The notes below the pieces were generated by a model. The model did not search any database and had not been told where the DNA came from. It saw only the letters and a list, made by a program, of their open reading frames with translations. From Argopecten irradians (taxonomy: Eukaryota; Mollusca; Bivalvia; Pectinida; Pectinidae): a stretch of 64,000 nucleotides of DNA. Position 1 is the first letter of the stretch. Each line of letters begins with the position of its first letter. The DNA lies in the NCBI RefSeq assembly GCF_041381155.1, contig NC_091144.1, positions 18,795,544-18,859,543 of the forward strand. Direction: 5' to 3'. Made by a program: the position numbers and the translations under genes. Of this stretch, positions 1 through 11,785 are shown piece after piece.

Positions 1-36
1 CAGACAATGAAAGGGTATTTACAATTTTTAGTAAAG

Positions 37-217
37 TACAGTAAAAAACGGTTATAACGAACACCTGGGGACGAACAAGATAATATCGCTAAAACAAACT
101 CATTATAAACATAGCTCGTCATAAACAACATTTATGAGCCTTAACGGGGACGATAACTACTACGGTTTTACCATAAAATCATTACAAAGGTGTTCGTTAT
201 AAACTGATTTTACTGTA
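37..217. mobile_element. Pogo/Tigger-like MITE flanked by TA
   Basis: A 177-bp element (39-215) is bounded by TA dinucleotides at 37-38 and 216-217. Its ends are inverted copies of about 28 bp: the left begins CAGTAAAA and continues to GTTATAACGAACACCT, and the right is its reverse complement with a few mismatches. CAGTAAAA ends followed by a TAACGAAC block, with TA duplication, are typical of pogo/Tigger members of the Tc1/mariner group (family knowledge). It has no coding capacity, so it is a non-autonomous copy. It lies in an intron of the lectin gene. Confidence 0.7.
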
Positions 218-649
218 TCAACACGGTACTTGGCGATGTGAGATTTAAGTGAAGGGTATTTGAATGAAGTTACCTACTCAAATGTGTTTTATCTGTAACT
301 GTATTTTATCTGTTAGTCTACTTTCACTTCAGTGGAATACCGTATAGACACTATGTATGGTATGTGATAAAACTCTTTTATCAACTGCGGGAATCCAAAA
401 GTGTTTTGATGGTAATGAGACGTAAAGTAAAAAACTGCATTTATTTTAGCCAGTTCAATTGCATCAAATGGCGCTTAGTCATATTGATAACCATTGATTA
501 AAAAAATGGACACTTTTGATTAACGGATAGTACCATTATATGCAATTAAATAAAAATGTATTGGAAGACTATGACTAAGAATATTAGATAAGAGTTATTT
601 GTTGAATATCTTCACACGATAATCTCTTACATTCAATATGTCATTGCAG

Positions 650-1247
650 ACGTTTTTAGAGACCACGATTCCACAGTTTACATCTGATGGATTCTGGACA
701 GATATGACTGATCTCCGTTTCGATGGTACATCCACCGGGACTGGAGTGTGGGAATGGGGAGGATACGAGAAGGTTAACATGTCCACAATGTGAGTATCAG
801 TCCTTCCTAGGAGATATCAATATTAACCATAAATTGGTTTAAGTGTTCTAATTCTATTCTTTCCCATTGATTCAACGATTTTTTATTTTTCATTTCAATT
901 CCAGTAGTATTTGTGTTTTCTTACGAAAACTTATGAAGAATTTGTGGTTTTACAAGGCAGCAACACGTACAAATCAGGCGGTATTCCGGTCATCAATTCC
1001 TTTTATTAGCTAGTCACATAACTTTAAGCACAACAAAGCAACTGACTACTTATTCAATACTTCATCACTGAATGATACAGCTCCACTGTATGAACGATAC
1101 CGATTACCATCTATTGCAGCAACTGGGAAACCTACCCAACCAGTAACCCCAAAGACTCGTGTGGTGCCATTAATATCCAAGGTCTATTCCAGAACTGGAA
1201 GTGTGACCAGCGACTTGGCTATATTTGTGAACTAGACGTTGGACAGT
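650..1247 (+). other. Lectin domain 1 (last two of three exons)
   Basis: Exon 650-789 carries the core (GFWTDMTDLR, then VWEWGG). Exon 1120-1247 carries the C-terminal half, with NWETYP and SCGAI, then WKC and GYICE. Where calcium-binding lectins have EPN this domain has a different motif (ETYPTSNP), and WND is replaced by QNW. Classical mannose binding is therefore not expected. The first exon (CP-GW) was not found in bases 1-649 and should lie upstream. Confidence 0.85.
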
Positions 1248-4200
1248 GTACGTATTTAAACATTATCACCAATGTTTCTGGTGAGAAATCAACAGATTAT
1301 TATATAAATCATTCATGCTTAGCTTAGACCATTATTGTCATGTTATTTTCTCGTAAACAAGGCACGGTTTCGTAACATGCATTGTTAAATAACTATATTC
1401 TGATAAGTTAAAACTATCTCAATATTTAGAGATCAATACTTTCTCGGTCCTAATGATAATAAAAAAATCCCATTAAATGCATCGAATAACTCCAGCCATT
1501 CTTTCTATTGTAGATGGAGCGTGTCCATTCGGTTGGATGTTTGGAATAAGCACATGCTTCCTTTTCAGTAACACAAGTGACCCCAGTCAGTTGTTAACCT
1601 GGACTAACGCTAAGGCAAAGTGTGCGTCCATGGTTTCTGGTAACGCTACAGGGAAACTCGTCACTCTTGACCGGACGATGGATGCGGTAAACAAATTTCA
1701 ATTATAATCATCACATATTGTGACAATGATTTTCTCATTCATGTTTTGCATTTAATAATTGCAAACATTTCTACCTAAATGTACTAAAATATTTCATTAA
1801 AACCAAAAAGGTTAAAAAACTGATTAAAATTGATATATTTTTAAACATTTTCATCAGGTAGGAAAGAGTGGTTTATGTAATGATATTTTTACAGCACCAG
1901 TGATTTTACATGTGTGATGTTTTATCACATAACTAGCTATAGCCCGTTCAGCCATGTCATAAATATCGAAAGACACACGTGTAATAACACTATTATAATG
2001 TCACATGTAGTTTTAACGTCATTATCTATATATGACGTCGATTGATTGTCTCAGTTGACGGAAACGTCACATCCGAGCGTGATTTCTATTGTTTTATATA
2101 GAGATAAAATCTAAAATTGTGCTTATATTTCTATTAATAAAAGTTATGTGATAAATATATTCTTGCGTGACTATGTGATCCGAAACTTATCAAACTGGTT
2201 AAATAATCTGATATGCCACTCGGCTAAAGGCTAAAAAAATTAATTGAACTCGCATGATAAATTTCATATCCACTCATGTAGGACCCTCTATGTAGTACCA
2301 TTACATGAACAGAAATCTGAAGTTATTAAAAGGAAAGCACATACAAGTTTTGGATGCAGGTGTTGAACAAATCCGTCACTATTTAAGCAACATGTACCTG
2401 TGTGTTTTAGTCCTACATTGTAAATGAGATGCCCGAGATTGCCAACTCCACAGTCATGTACTGGACTGGGCTTATCAAGACCGCCACATCCTGGGCCTGG
2501 GATGGAGGAGACACGTACAACGCCGGATATTTGTAAGTTATTCAGGAGCGTGAAGTCAAACTTGTTACAAAACGCCAGCTCTACTTGTAAAATCAAAGAC
2601 AACTCACATTCCTCCCTACTTGTGACAAAACTCTATGCCTACGTGTTTAATCAAAGACAAAGATGTCCATGAGTGGTCTTGTATGCAACAAATTTGCGAC
2701 TCTTCGTTTTGTGTGAATGCTGATGTTCAATATTTGTTGCAGTTCTTGGGCAAAGGAGCCTGATCATATCAACAATAACGAGCACTGTGCCATCCTGAAA
2801 ACAGACGGAAAATTCAGTGATCAAAACTGCAACAGACCTATGAACTATGCCTGCCGATTAGGAACGACACAGCGTAAGTTGATTATAGGGGCAAGACATA
2901 AAGAGCATGAGTAGAATTGTTCTCTTGAAGGCATTTTATTAATCTGATGTATTTTGTTGATTATGCTTGCAGATTAACACATAATAAAACATTTCAATTA
3001 ATGTTCGTATTGTTAAAGGGCAATTACCTTTCCGAAATGGCTTTTAATTTTTAAAATTGTAAAGTCAAACGGAATTGATAATACTATAGAGTTAATCAAT
3101 TACTACCATCTTCTTAACAATTTAATTAAACTATTAAATTAAATACTTATTTTCATAACGCGGGTCGTTTTATATTTCCCGCCGTCGTCCTAATTACTGC
3201 GCGTCGGTTAATTATCAATGCGTCAGACGGCAAAATAGCGACAGGAATCTTCACTGTTTACATAGTTTACGCAGGGAATCCTGCATTTGTTGGGTGTTAT
3301 AACATGCTCTTAAGTCAGTTATATACATTTTCGTATATTCCTTTAAAACATTTTCATTATAACTAATACCTATTTTATACAGTATAGCATTATTAAACGT
3401 AATGATTGTCTTAAGAATGCGCCTAAAAATTTAAAAGAATGCAGTGCCTCTCTTGATACCACTGTTATCTAAATGATAATACTAAATAAGAAAATATTGA
3501 TGTATTTCTAGAAAATACTGATTTTTACATGGGTTGTAACGGATGGACAAGAGCCGGACACAAGTGCTACATGATATATGACGGACCAAAGAGCTCTTGG
3601 ACTGATGCAAGCCAGTTATGTACAAAACTAGGGGCAAGACTACTAAAAGTCGAATCTCTAGACGAAAGAGTAAGATTTTTTTAATAGTTTACGTCGACAC
3701 CACTGACTGCTGATGAATGCAAAATAAAAATTATAATACCGATGTCAGCAGATGAAACTGTTTGTCATACAGACTATTTCATAAAACGAAATATGTTAGT
3801 CAAGAATCAACAGTTTTTATATGACAGTAATGCAATGCTAAATACAATAATGCAATTGAACTACATCTTTTATTACATAAGTAATATTATAAATGTAATT
3901 TGTTTAAATCTATCTGACATGGCATATCAGGACGAGGACCGAATATCAGGCCAAAGTCTGGATATGCAGGTCTAACTAAATATTAATATATATATGACAT
4001 AGGTGAGAGAAAAATTTCAGCGCTAGGTATGCACATGCCGAATTAACTAAATGTTAGTCAATTTTACTACCACACTCATAAGTATGCACGCTTTAGGTCT
4101 TGCACTTCAAAGTCGATAGCGCATTAAAACATTCTTTCCGCATTATCACATTACATTTATCACATAACTGGTTCGCCCATCCATGTCATATGGCCATGTC

Positions 4201-7200
4201 ATAAATATCGTAAGACACATTAGTAATAACACTATTATGACGTCGCATGTAGTTTTGACTCATAATTTATATATGAAGTCGCATGATTGTCTCAGTAGAC
4301 GGAAACGCCATATCCGAGCGTGATTTCTACTGTTTTATATAGAGACGAAATTTAAAGATTTAATTATATTTCTTGTAATAAAAGTTATGTGATAAATAGA
4401 AATTTACACTCATGACATGAAATTTATCAAACTCGTTAAATAAATAAATATGCCACTCGCCTAAAGGCTTGAGGCATATCACATAATTGAACTCGTTTGA
4501 TAAATTTCATATCACTTAGCCACTCGTGTAGTATCTTCTATGTCTAGTATACACATACCATTTGATTTTGATGTTTCAAATTCTTATGTGTTCTTTGTTA
4601 TATGCATGTTGATTGAAACATGTTGTACTGGCTACATTTGATATCTTTCATCTAATCTGAAGGATTTGAACAAATGTAATCAAACAACATATCCTTTTAT
4701 GGACGATGTAATGATATATAGTTAATAGAAGAGTATTATTATGTAGTATTAACCATTTTGAAAGAACATCACATCCCTTTTTCCAGGATTGGATTGAATG
4801 GCAACTGACTGACGAATCCCACCCAAATGTTTATTGGTCTGGACTGAACGACAGAGCTGTAGAGGGTACTTATCGCTGGTCGGACGGCACCAAAGCCAAC
4901 AGTTCACTTATGTAAGCTCATTTTTATTATTTTATGAGTCCTATTAACAGTTAAAGGTAAGTATGATTGCAATGTTTATCGAATACATATGTATGTAGAA
5001 TAATGAAACAAACATCGTCAGAGCGTTAGATTAATGATGTATACAAAGAATGAAAAATGTAAACACAACAAAAGATTAAATGATGTATTAATTAAAACGA
5101 AAAATGTATATATGTATGTTTTTATAAGTTATTGTGGATGCCAAAGATATATATACTCTTTTAGCCGTTGGAACCAGGAGCCCAACTCGTGGTTCGGAGA
5201 TGAAGATTGTGCTGGTATTCGCCAAGATGGAAGTTACAACGACAGAGATTGTTTCCTGCATGCGCCAGCCATTTGTGAATATAATGGTAAATCCAATACT
5301 GAATTTAACTAAAATTCCAATCCTTTTTCAATATGTTGGTTTGGTTTGGTTTGCTAGGTTTAACGGCCTATTAACAAGCAGTGTCATTTGTTTTGGGAGG
5401 TTGCGGTTTATTTCAAAAGGAAGCTCGAAAAGATTATTGATTACTATGGTCACGAGTATACCAGTGTTATCGGACTAATAGTTAATTAAACTGACATGAC
5501 CTTGACCGACAGCATCTAATTCCAGACAGAGCCCGCCTGATTGTCCGGTACCTAATAACACACCAATTAATTGTCCATGCCCTGTTCCCTGTAATTTGTA
5601 AATGTAATCATGTATTGTAGTTAGATGCCTTGTCTTAGACAAGGTAGTTCCCGCCTGTAACCGGTCAAACAAGCAAATTATGGAATTTCCATCCCCCGCT
5701 TTCAGGACACATTATAGATAAACATTATTGGCGTTAGGTTTAAACTTGGTTGAAACATGAAAAAATAAATCGAAGGCTTATTCGGAAGTAAGACATGTAA
5801 CTTTGTTGCCAAGTTTGAAGAAAATCGGTTAATATTTATTACAGTTATTGTACGGAAGTGGCAGAAAACGACTTTTTTTTTTATTAAATCAAAGGACCAT
5901 AACTCAGCTAAATATGGTCCATCGACAGTCGCGATCGAACTTGGCCGAGCCCTTAAGGCATTTAACCCTGTTAATAAGTTTGAAGAAAATCGGTTTACAT
6001 TTGTTACATTTCTTGAACGGAAATGGGAGAAAATTACGTGTTTTTTTAGTAATACAAACGGACATTACAGATATTGCACGGAAACAAAGTGTTACAGACA
6101 GACAGACCAACCCAATTACCCCCGTTTCTGAAAAAGCGGGGGATAATCAACATGTATATTATGTATTTTATGGAGACTGTTGTCTTAATACAAAACAACA
6201 AGATATAACAATTACATAATTGTGAAACAATGATTTTGTATGATTTTGTTGATTATCAATAATTTTTCAAACATTCCCCCTTCAATAGATAATTTGAGAT
6301 CATATAGTCCGTTATGAGGAAGGCATCTCTGAAAGAATATCTAAAATATTGATATGTTGACTGAACTTTATCACAAATGTAACATCTCCAGAGATTAATT
6401 TGTTTTGCTTTCCCATTTTTTGTCAGATTATCAAAAATGCTCTAACATTTAATTGTTCTATTAAGAATTGCAAATATCATGATGATAAGTGTACTATAAA
6501 GGCACACTATACGTAACTCCTCAGTTTGGCCAAAATCATCAGTCATTTTACATGTACTTAGAAAATGATTCGTCGTTTCGGTTGATGTATGTACCTGAAA
6601 TCTATAAATAAATCGTTGTTCCCGACAGATAATTCATGTCCCTCTGGTTGGGTAGCTTGGACCTCAGCTACCACAGTCTGTTACTATTTTTCTCCTCCAA
6701 ATTCGACATTTACTTGGGACGAGGCTAATTCGTACTGCAAAAGCTTGGCTCAGATCGGAAAAATGGTACCAACACTCCTAGCAGTCAACAGCCAAGCGGA
6801 AATGGTGGGTGTAATCAGAAGTGTTTGTCGTTTTAACTTATACCTGTAGGTGAAGTAAATTGGTGAAGATTTTGACATGTAAATTTTTCTTCAGAAATCT
6901 ATCGAAATCCATTAGGTTTGATGAACTCAGCTGTCTCATTCTACTGCACTTTAGATGTAAATATAATGATTTTAGAACTGCCAAAAATTATATTAAGCTC
7001 TTATTTATACTTGTACAATTCTATGAATTGGACTTTTTAATCTATGAAAGTTATTGGGTTCCATCAAATCAGGTGGTCGGTCAGGACCAATATTGATAAG
7101 GTGTTAAAATGCTATTTCAGACATATAATTCTAAACCAGTTTAACTCATTTCATATCCAAAAAAGCAAATAATGTTCATAAATGGTTTTTTTCGTATATA

Positions 7201-9803
7201 GATTATGATAAACTTAACCCCCTAGGTACGTATGTCTTTGTAAAGCTGTAAACCCATAGCATTATTAATCACATAACTGGCATTTTCAACTGAGTTACTG
7301 ACATAATGAAACGAAGGGAGGTAACTCTGGTACATCAGAAAGCATAACTGATAAACACAACGTTGAGGTGGTTGAATTATCTTGTAATGTACAGTACTTG
7401 GGAAAGTAAGTGTTTATCGACAGAATTTGTAAGTGGCGTAATTTTGGGCTTTTCATGCGTTATTTGTTAACAAAAAATACAAAAACATTTTGAGAATTAC
7501 AATACAATGCTTTGAAACATATTTTTATGGTACAAATTGAAATATGAGTTCAAAATGAATTTGTACAGTACCGACTACAAAAAAGATATTTACGTCTACA
7601 GTGCAGTAATATGACTGCATACATTCAAACCAAGTTGTGGTCTACCTTTCTATTTCATATTTTAATTATTGAACTGTAATAAAACGTTGAAAAATAAAAT
7701 ATAAACGCTTTGACATCAATCAGCAAGGCAACACTTAAATAATGTTCTTACAATATGCACCTTAAAAGTACATACATATGTATCTACACATTTACTTTCA
7801 ACTATATTTAAAGCGACAATATAGACCAATTACTTTCGTAAATCCTTTTTAAACTGTTTTGCTAACTAATAGGTTTTTTTTTTTACATTTTCATTTCATG
7901 GATGACTAAATCAGTCTATGCCGTATAATTTGAAGTTATCTTTACTTTTAGAATACGCAAAACTAAATCTGTTTCAAAGGAAACTATATAGCAAAAAGTT
8001 TTAATCCCTAATCTAGTTTTAAATTTAGACATGTCTTCATTCTACTATTATCCTCTCTTTACCAGACATTTATTAACAACGCCCTTGCACAGCTGCCATT
8101 CAACCCGAAATCCTGGTGGACGGGTCTAAACGACGTCAAAAACGAGGGTATCTGGGCCTATCCGGATGCGTCCAATAACCCTGCAAATATGGGCGTTATG
8201 TAAGACAAACTCTTTTCGTTTGTGTATATAAATATATTTTATTTATATATTTATAGTTTATATATTTAGTATACCACTAGTATAGAATACCTCCCTTGCG
8301 GGTAGGTATCCATTGTGACGAAATCATGTCATGTTATTTTCTTTGAAAAGTATGGCGCACTCTTGATGTCACAATCAATACCTAAACACACAGTCCGATA
8401 ACTATATTATGCAAATACAGAATACAAATTATGTTATTTTTTGCAATATATCTCCCGAATGTAATATCGGTTCTGATAAACTCTGAAATCTGCCTTATAT
8501 ATTTTAAGTTGGTATTCTAATTCAAATAAATAGAGATTTCCCAACAAGTGACTGTTATTTATCAAGTTTATTAAACTCGAGTTAGGTAATTTTTAAATTA
8601 TTAACAGACACGACTTTTAGTTACAGTTAACGCTGAACTTTTAAAGACACATGCTGACTTGAACATTTTCATTGATAGACCATGGAATTCACAGCCAAAT
8701 GACAAACTAGGAAACAAAGACTGCGTGATGCTGGGATGGTCTGGACGTTACATGGTCACCAACTGTAAAGCCTCAATTGGCTTTATTTGCGAAAAATTTC
8801 CCTTCGGAATGAGTATGTATCAATCCTTTAATATTGATTAACGTTTAACACTAACTCCCATGCTTCTATTCTTCCATTAGATATGATTTTCGAAATAATT
8901 TCTTGTTAAGTCACTATCAGTGCTGCCATTGAAGAAATAACAATATTTTTTTTTATTTAAACTGGTGAATGGACGGCATTTGTTATACATCAGTACGTCA
9001 TAATACTTTGAAGTAAAAGAGGCGTTCATACACCAGCAAGCAACAAAAGGAACAATTATTTCTTATATATACATTTCGACAGGGTTTTCACCACAGTACT
9101 TTCAAGTGGAGTAAGATATTTGATATTTATTTATATGTATGGTTGTAACAGCCCATGCCTGGAAAATATAACAATATATGTTTATTATCTATGGGTATCA
9201 ACTAATCTACATAACCTTAAATAATAACATAAAAGATGTGTATTTCGCATATCAGTGACTCGATCCCATTCATCTTTAATGTATAACTTCGCGTTCGTTT
9301 TCGTTAGTCACATTATATATCTTGCACACATCAGAAATGTTAATTATGTTTATCAACAAGCGTTTTTTTAACCATTATGATACAATAAATTGTTCGTTGT
9401 TTTCATACAAAAACCGGCTTTCGGTTGGCCAATAACTGTGTGCATACCACTATGAAAAAAGTCATAGAATGGCGCCAAACCCCGACGTTATCGTGATGTC
9501 ATAATAGAGATCTTGACGTTGCGTATTGATACGGAAAAGAATCCGTAAAAAAATCATTAGGATGGTACATTTAAGCATATTTAATATCATCAGATGGATT
9601 ACAAAATTAACTATAAGCATTTTGTTTGCAAATAGTTTGCAAAAAATTAATGACACCTATGCTTAAATATTATGAGTATATATTTTATCATGGCAAATGA
9701 TTTCATTTCAAATTCTTTTTCAGATCCAAACAAAGCAAGTTCCAGATCACTATCCACTGTAATGATTGCGCTAGTGGCGTCCGTTGTTTTCATTCTCAAT
9801 TGA
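650..9803 (+). CDS. Multi-domain C-type lectin (mannose-receptor-like), 5' end outside window
   Basis: Twelve exons are read by eye: 650-789, 1120-1247, 1514-1686, 2411-2532, 2743-2873, 3512-3669, 4787-4911, 5165-5286, 6629-6804, 8066-8199, 8679-8812, 9724-9803 (stop TGA 9801-9803). They join in one frame to 540 codons plus stop. The product carries four C-type lectin-like domains, the first lacking its N-terminal exon here, then a short hydrophobic tail. Every domain uses the same split: a phase-0 intron after the first exon, a phase-2 intron after the second, and phase-1 introns between domains. Each domain shows the W-GL or FW core, the loop tryptophan and the paired cysteines. Complete domains start with CP-GW or C-GW, the long-form lectin hairpin. 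The likely role is carbohydrate or ligand binding at the cell surface. The signal peptide and start codon lie upstream of the window. Protein alignment could shift single exon ends by a few bases. Confidence 0.92.
1514..2873 (+). other. Lectin domain 2 (three exons)
   Basis: Exon 1514-1686 starts with GACPFGW, the long-form N-terminal hairpin. Exon 2411-2532 has the core YWTGLIKT and WAWDGG. Exon 2743-2873 has WAKEPDH, EHCAI, and a closing CNRPMNYAC. The EPN position reads EPD and the WND position reads FSD, so the calcium-site residues are only partly kept. Three near-consensus donors (GTAAAC, GTAAGT, GTAAGT) support the exon ends. Confidence 0.9.
1921..2295. repeat. Intronic inverted-repeat element, copy 1
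   Basis: Starts with TTTATCACATAACT at 1921-1934, matched inverted by AGTTATGTGATAAA at 2142-2155, giving a 235-bp core. Similarity to the second copy (4156-4553) continues another ~140 bp past the inner repeat and includes TATGCCACTCG and CTAAAGGCT. It sits in the phase-0 intron of lectin domain 2. Confidence 0.75.
3512..5286 (+). other. Lectin domain 3 (three exons), EPN motif kept
   Basis: Exon 3512-3669 begins with the GCNGW hairpin. Exon 4787-4911 has VYWSGLND and YRWSDG. Exon 5165-5286 has WNQEPNSWFGDEDCAGI and then SYNDRDC and AICE. It is the only domain here with an intact EPN tripeptide plus an acidic residue after it and an ND pair at the WND position. It is therefore the best candidate for calcium-dependent mannose-type sugar binding (family knowledge; the specificity is an inference). 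Confidence 0.9.
4156..4553. repeat. Intronic inverted-repeat element, copy 2
   Basis: The same ends as copy 1 lie at 4156-4169 and 4383-4396. The outer part holds a nested foldback: AAATTTATCAAAC near 4420 pairs with GTTTGATAAATTT near 4500, and ATATGCC pairs with GGCATAT around CTAAAGGCT. It sits in the phase-0 intron of lectin domain 3, the equivalent intron to copy 1. Confidence 0.75.
5335..5405 (-). mobile_element. Degenerate SINE tail fragment
   Basis: A weak match to the shared SINE 3' tail (AACGGCCTATTAACA, then GTGTCATTT and TTTGGGAGG-TGCGG), read on the minus strand, inside the intron before lectin domain 4. Confidence 0.4.
5691..6144. mobile_element. Foldback element with ATCCCCCGCTTT ends
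   Basis: The left end ATCCCCCGCTTTC is mirrored by AAAAAGCGGGGGAT at the right end. Inside are two diverged copies of a ~170-bp block, each with GTTTGAAGAAAATCGGTT followed by ...ACGGAA(A/G)TGG-AGAAAA. The same ends occur at 34519 and 35363, and related ends bound the tandem-repeat element at 51341-52935. It lies in the intron between lectin domains 3 and 4. Reading frames across it are not genes. Confidence 0.65.
6629..8812 (+). other. Lectin domain 4 (three exons), QPN variant
   Basis: Exon 6629-6804 has SCPSGW and TFTWDEANSYC. Exon 8066-8199 has WWTGLNDV and IWAYPD. Exon 8679-8812 has WNSQPNDKLGNKDCVML, then TNC and GFICE. The EPN position is QPN. QPN-like (QPD) motifs go with galactose-type binding in other lectins, but the asparagine and the missing WND make this uncertain. 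Introns inside this domain are long (1.26 kb and 0.48 kb) and AT-rich. Confidence 0.9.
9724..9803 (+). other. C-terminal exon, likely GPI-anchor signal
   Basis: The exon follows an acceptor ending TTTTTCAG and codes for about 26 residues: a small polar stretch (NPNKASSRS), then a run of about 15 hydrophobic residues (MIALVASVVFIL), then Asn and stop. No charged cytoplasmic residues follow the hydrophobic run, and it is short for a membrane helix. This fits a GPI-attachment signal with the anchor at one of the Ser/Asn residues, rather than the single-pass helix and tail of vertebrate mannose receptors. A short tail-anchored helix is the alternative. Confidence 0.6.
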
Positions 9804-10215
9804 AACTGTGCTCTGTGATAAAACAATGGAAACAAAATCATGAAGAGAACTGGTTCAAATCATCGAGTCGCCAAAGAAAGAATTTCATGACATTTTTATA
9901 AAAGGCCATATACTTATAGTAACTAGTGTTAGCCATGAATATATACTGTTTTTTTTCATTCCAGTCTAATGAAGCCTTGAAGGAATTTTATTATTTATTT
10001 TACGGATATCGATGTTTTCATTCACTCATTAATTCTTATTTTTTATTTTGTCCAAAATTAAACTTTTTCTTGACCATGTTATGGAAGAATACAATTATTT
10101 ACTATCATATCAACATTCATGTATGTGCAATATCTGAAATGTTTTGTGCAATATAAAAAGAATGTGTCATGTTGTAAATACATTATAAATAAATATACAT
10201 TCCTTATCATTTTCT
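9804..10215 (+). other. Lectin gene 3' UTR with poly(A) signal
   Basis: AT-rich sequence after the TGA. A canonical AATAAA lies at 10188-10193, followed by a T-rich stretch, so cleavage is expected near 10205-10215. Nothing else coding is seen. Confidence 0.65.
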
Positions 10216-10316
10216 CATCTAAAATGTATTTGTGTACAGCTTAGTGGATTAGATCATCGATTCGCGTCCACAGCTAGCATTGGACATAGTTAGCGATGCA
10301 TGTGATATCAGGCATG

Positions 10317-10829
10317 TTTGTTTGTTTGTTTGATTAATTAACGTCCTATTAACAGCTATGGTCATGTAAGGACGCCCCCGGTATACGTTGTGTTGCATGT
10401 ATGTTGTTCGAAGTGCGTTTTTTTGGAGACTGCAATATATTCACGTTGTTTCTTCTTGTATAGTGGAACTGTTGCCCTTTTCATAGTGCTATATCACTGA
10501 AGCATGCCGCCGAAGACACCAAGCAACACACCCCACCCGGTCACATTATTCTGACAGCGGGCGAACTAGTCGTCCCACTCCCTGTATGCTGAGCGCTAAG
10601 CAGGATAAGAAACTACCATAGACTTTGGTGTGTGTCTCGGCCAGGGGACAGAATCCAGAGCCTTCCTCACAGGGGCGAATGGTCAACTCGAGGCCAAAAG
10701 TGAGGCGGTGCCAAGGGAGGCATTAGGAAAGATAAAGTCAGTTAGGAAGAAGAGAAAAGATAAGATAGCCTTTTAGGATCATGCAATTGGGGCAGCAGGT
10801 ACAATTCTAACGCGCTACCTGCAGGGCTT
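10317..10829 (-). mobile_element. Full-length SINE, ~513 bp, with 11-bp target duplication
   Basis: A minus-strand copy of the window's main SINE family, with the (CAAA)n tail at the left end. It is flanked by the direct repeat TATCAGGCATG at 10306-10316 and 10830-10840. Reading its own sense strand, it begins near CCTGCAGGTAGCGCG, has a central tRNA-promoter-like part (GCGCTCAGCATAC, then GACTAGTTCGCC), and ends with the conserved tail (GTCCTTACATGACC, then TTAATAGGACGTTAATTAAT). No protein is encoded. It sits between the convergent lectin and reductase genes. Confidence 0.8.
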
Positions 10830-11785
10830 TATCAGGCATGTAGCGTACATGTAGGTTGAAGTGTAATTTATTTTTTTGATTTGCCTTAACTCATCAAATA
10901 CACTGGAATGAAGTAGAACGAGCAAGTTAATTTTTAATTGACCTTTGCCGAAATCAATTGGCGCAGAATATAAGGTGTAACAACTATTTTTTGGAAAATG
11001 TCACACAAAGAGCTGTCTGTTGAATTACATATCCTTCTTTCGAAATTGATGATAATCACTGTCAACATATGTAAAGGTAAATGTTTTATGCAATAAGTCA
11101 ACTGTGTCGAGGAAACTGTATTGACATTTTATTAAGCATAAATAATTATATAAAAGATATATTTATGATAAGTTTTTAAACTAAAATAACTATTGTTACC
11201 ATGGTTAGTAACTATCATGACCAGTACACTGGAAATGCCTTTGCTGGATACATTTATCCTTATTCTACATCATACATCATCAGGCAATATTATAGATGAA
11301 AACATTTAAGTTCGCTGAAACTTAATATAGGACCATACATGTATATGCGAACAATGTCGTTGATTACACATTGGATAGTTTCCTCATTCATAGTTTCACT
11401 TGTAACTTAACATATTGAATAGCATCTATGGCGATACAGAATTCAGCACATCATCCATTGATCTTCCTGTCACAATTCAAAGGATTTCACAAATCCCAAA
11501 CGTATTTCTATTTGGAATAGAACCGCGCTAGAAATTGAATTCGTAACTTATAGCTCAGATAGCTTTCACATCTCGAATCATGAAACTGTCCAGCTATTTC
11601 AGACACGACTTATATTTTGATGCTAAGAGTCCATTACGAGACAGTACAGAAACATGCTATTATCATTGTGCTTCAAGTATATAAAATATGCAATGTTGAA
11701 AAGCGCCGTACCGAGTAAAAAGGTCGGAGAAAGAACTGTTTGGTTTGAAAGGTGATAAAATGTACTTAGATTGCTGAGTATGGCT

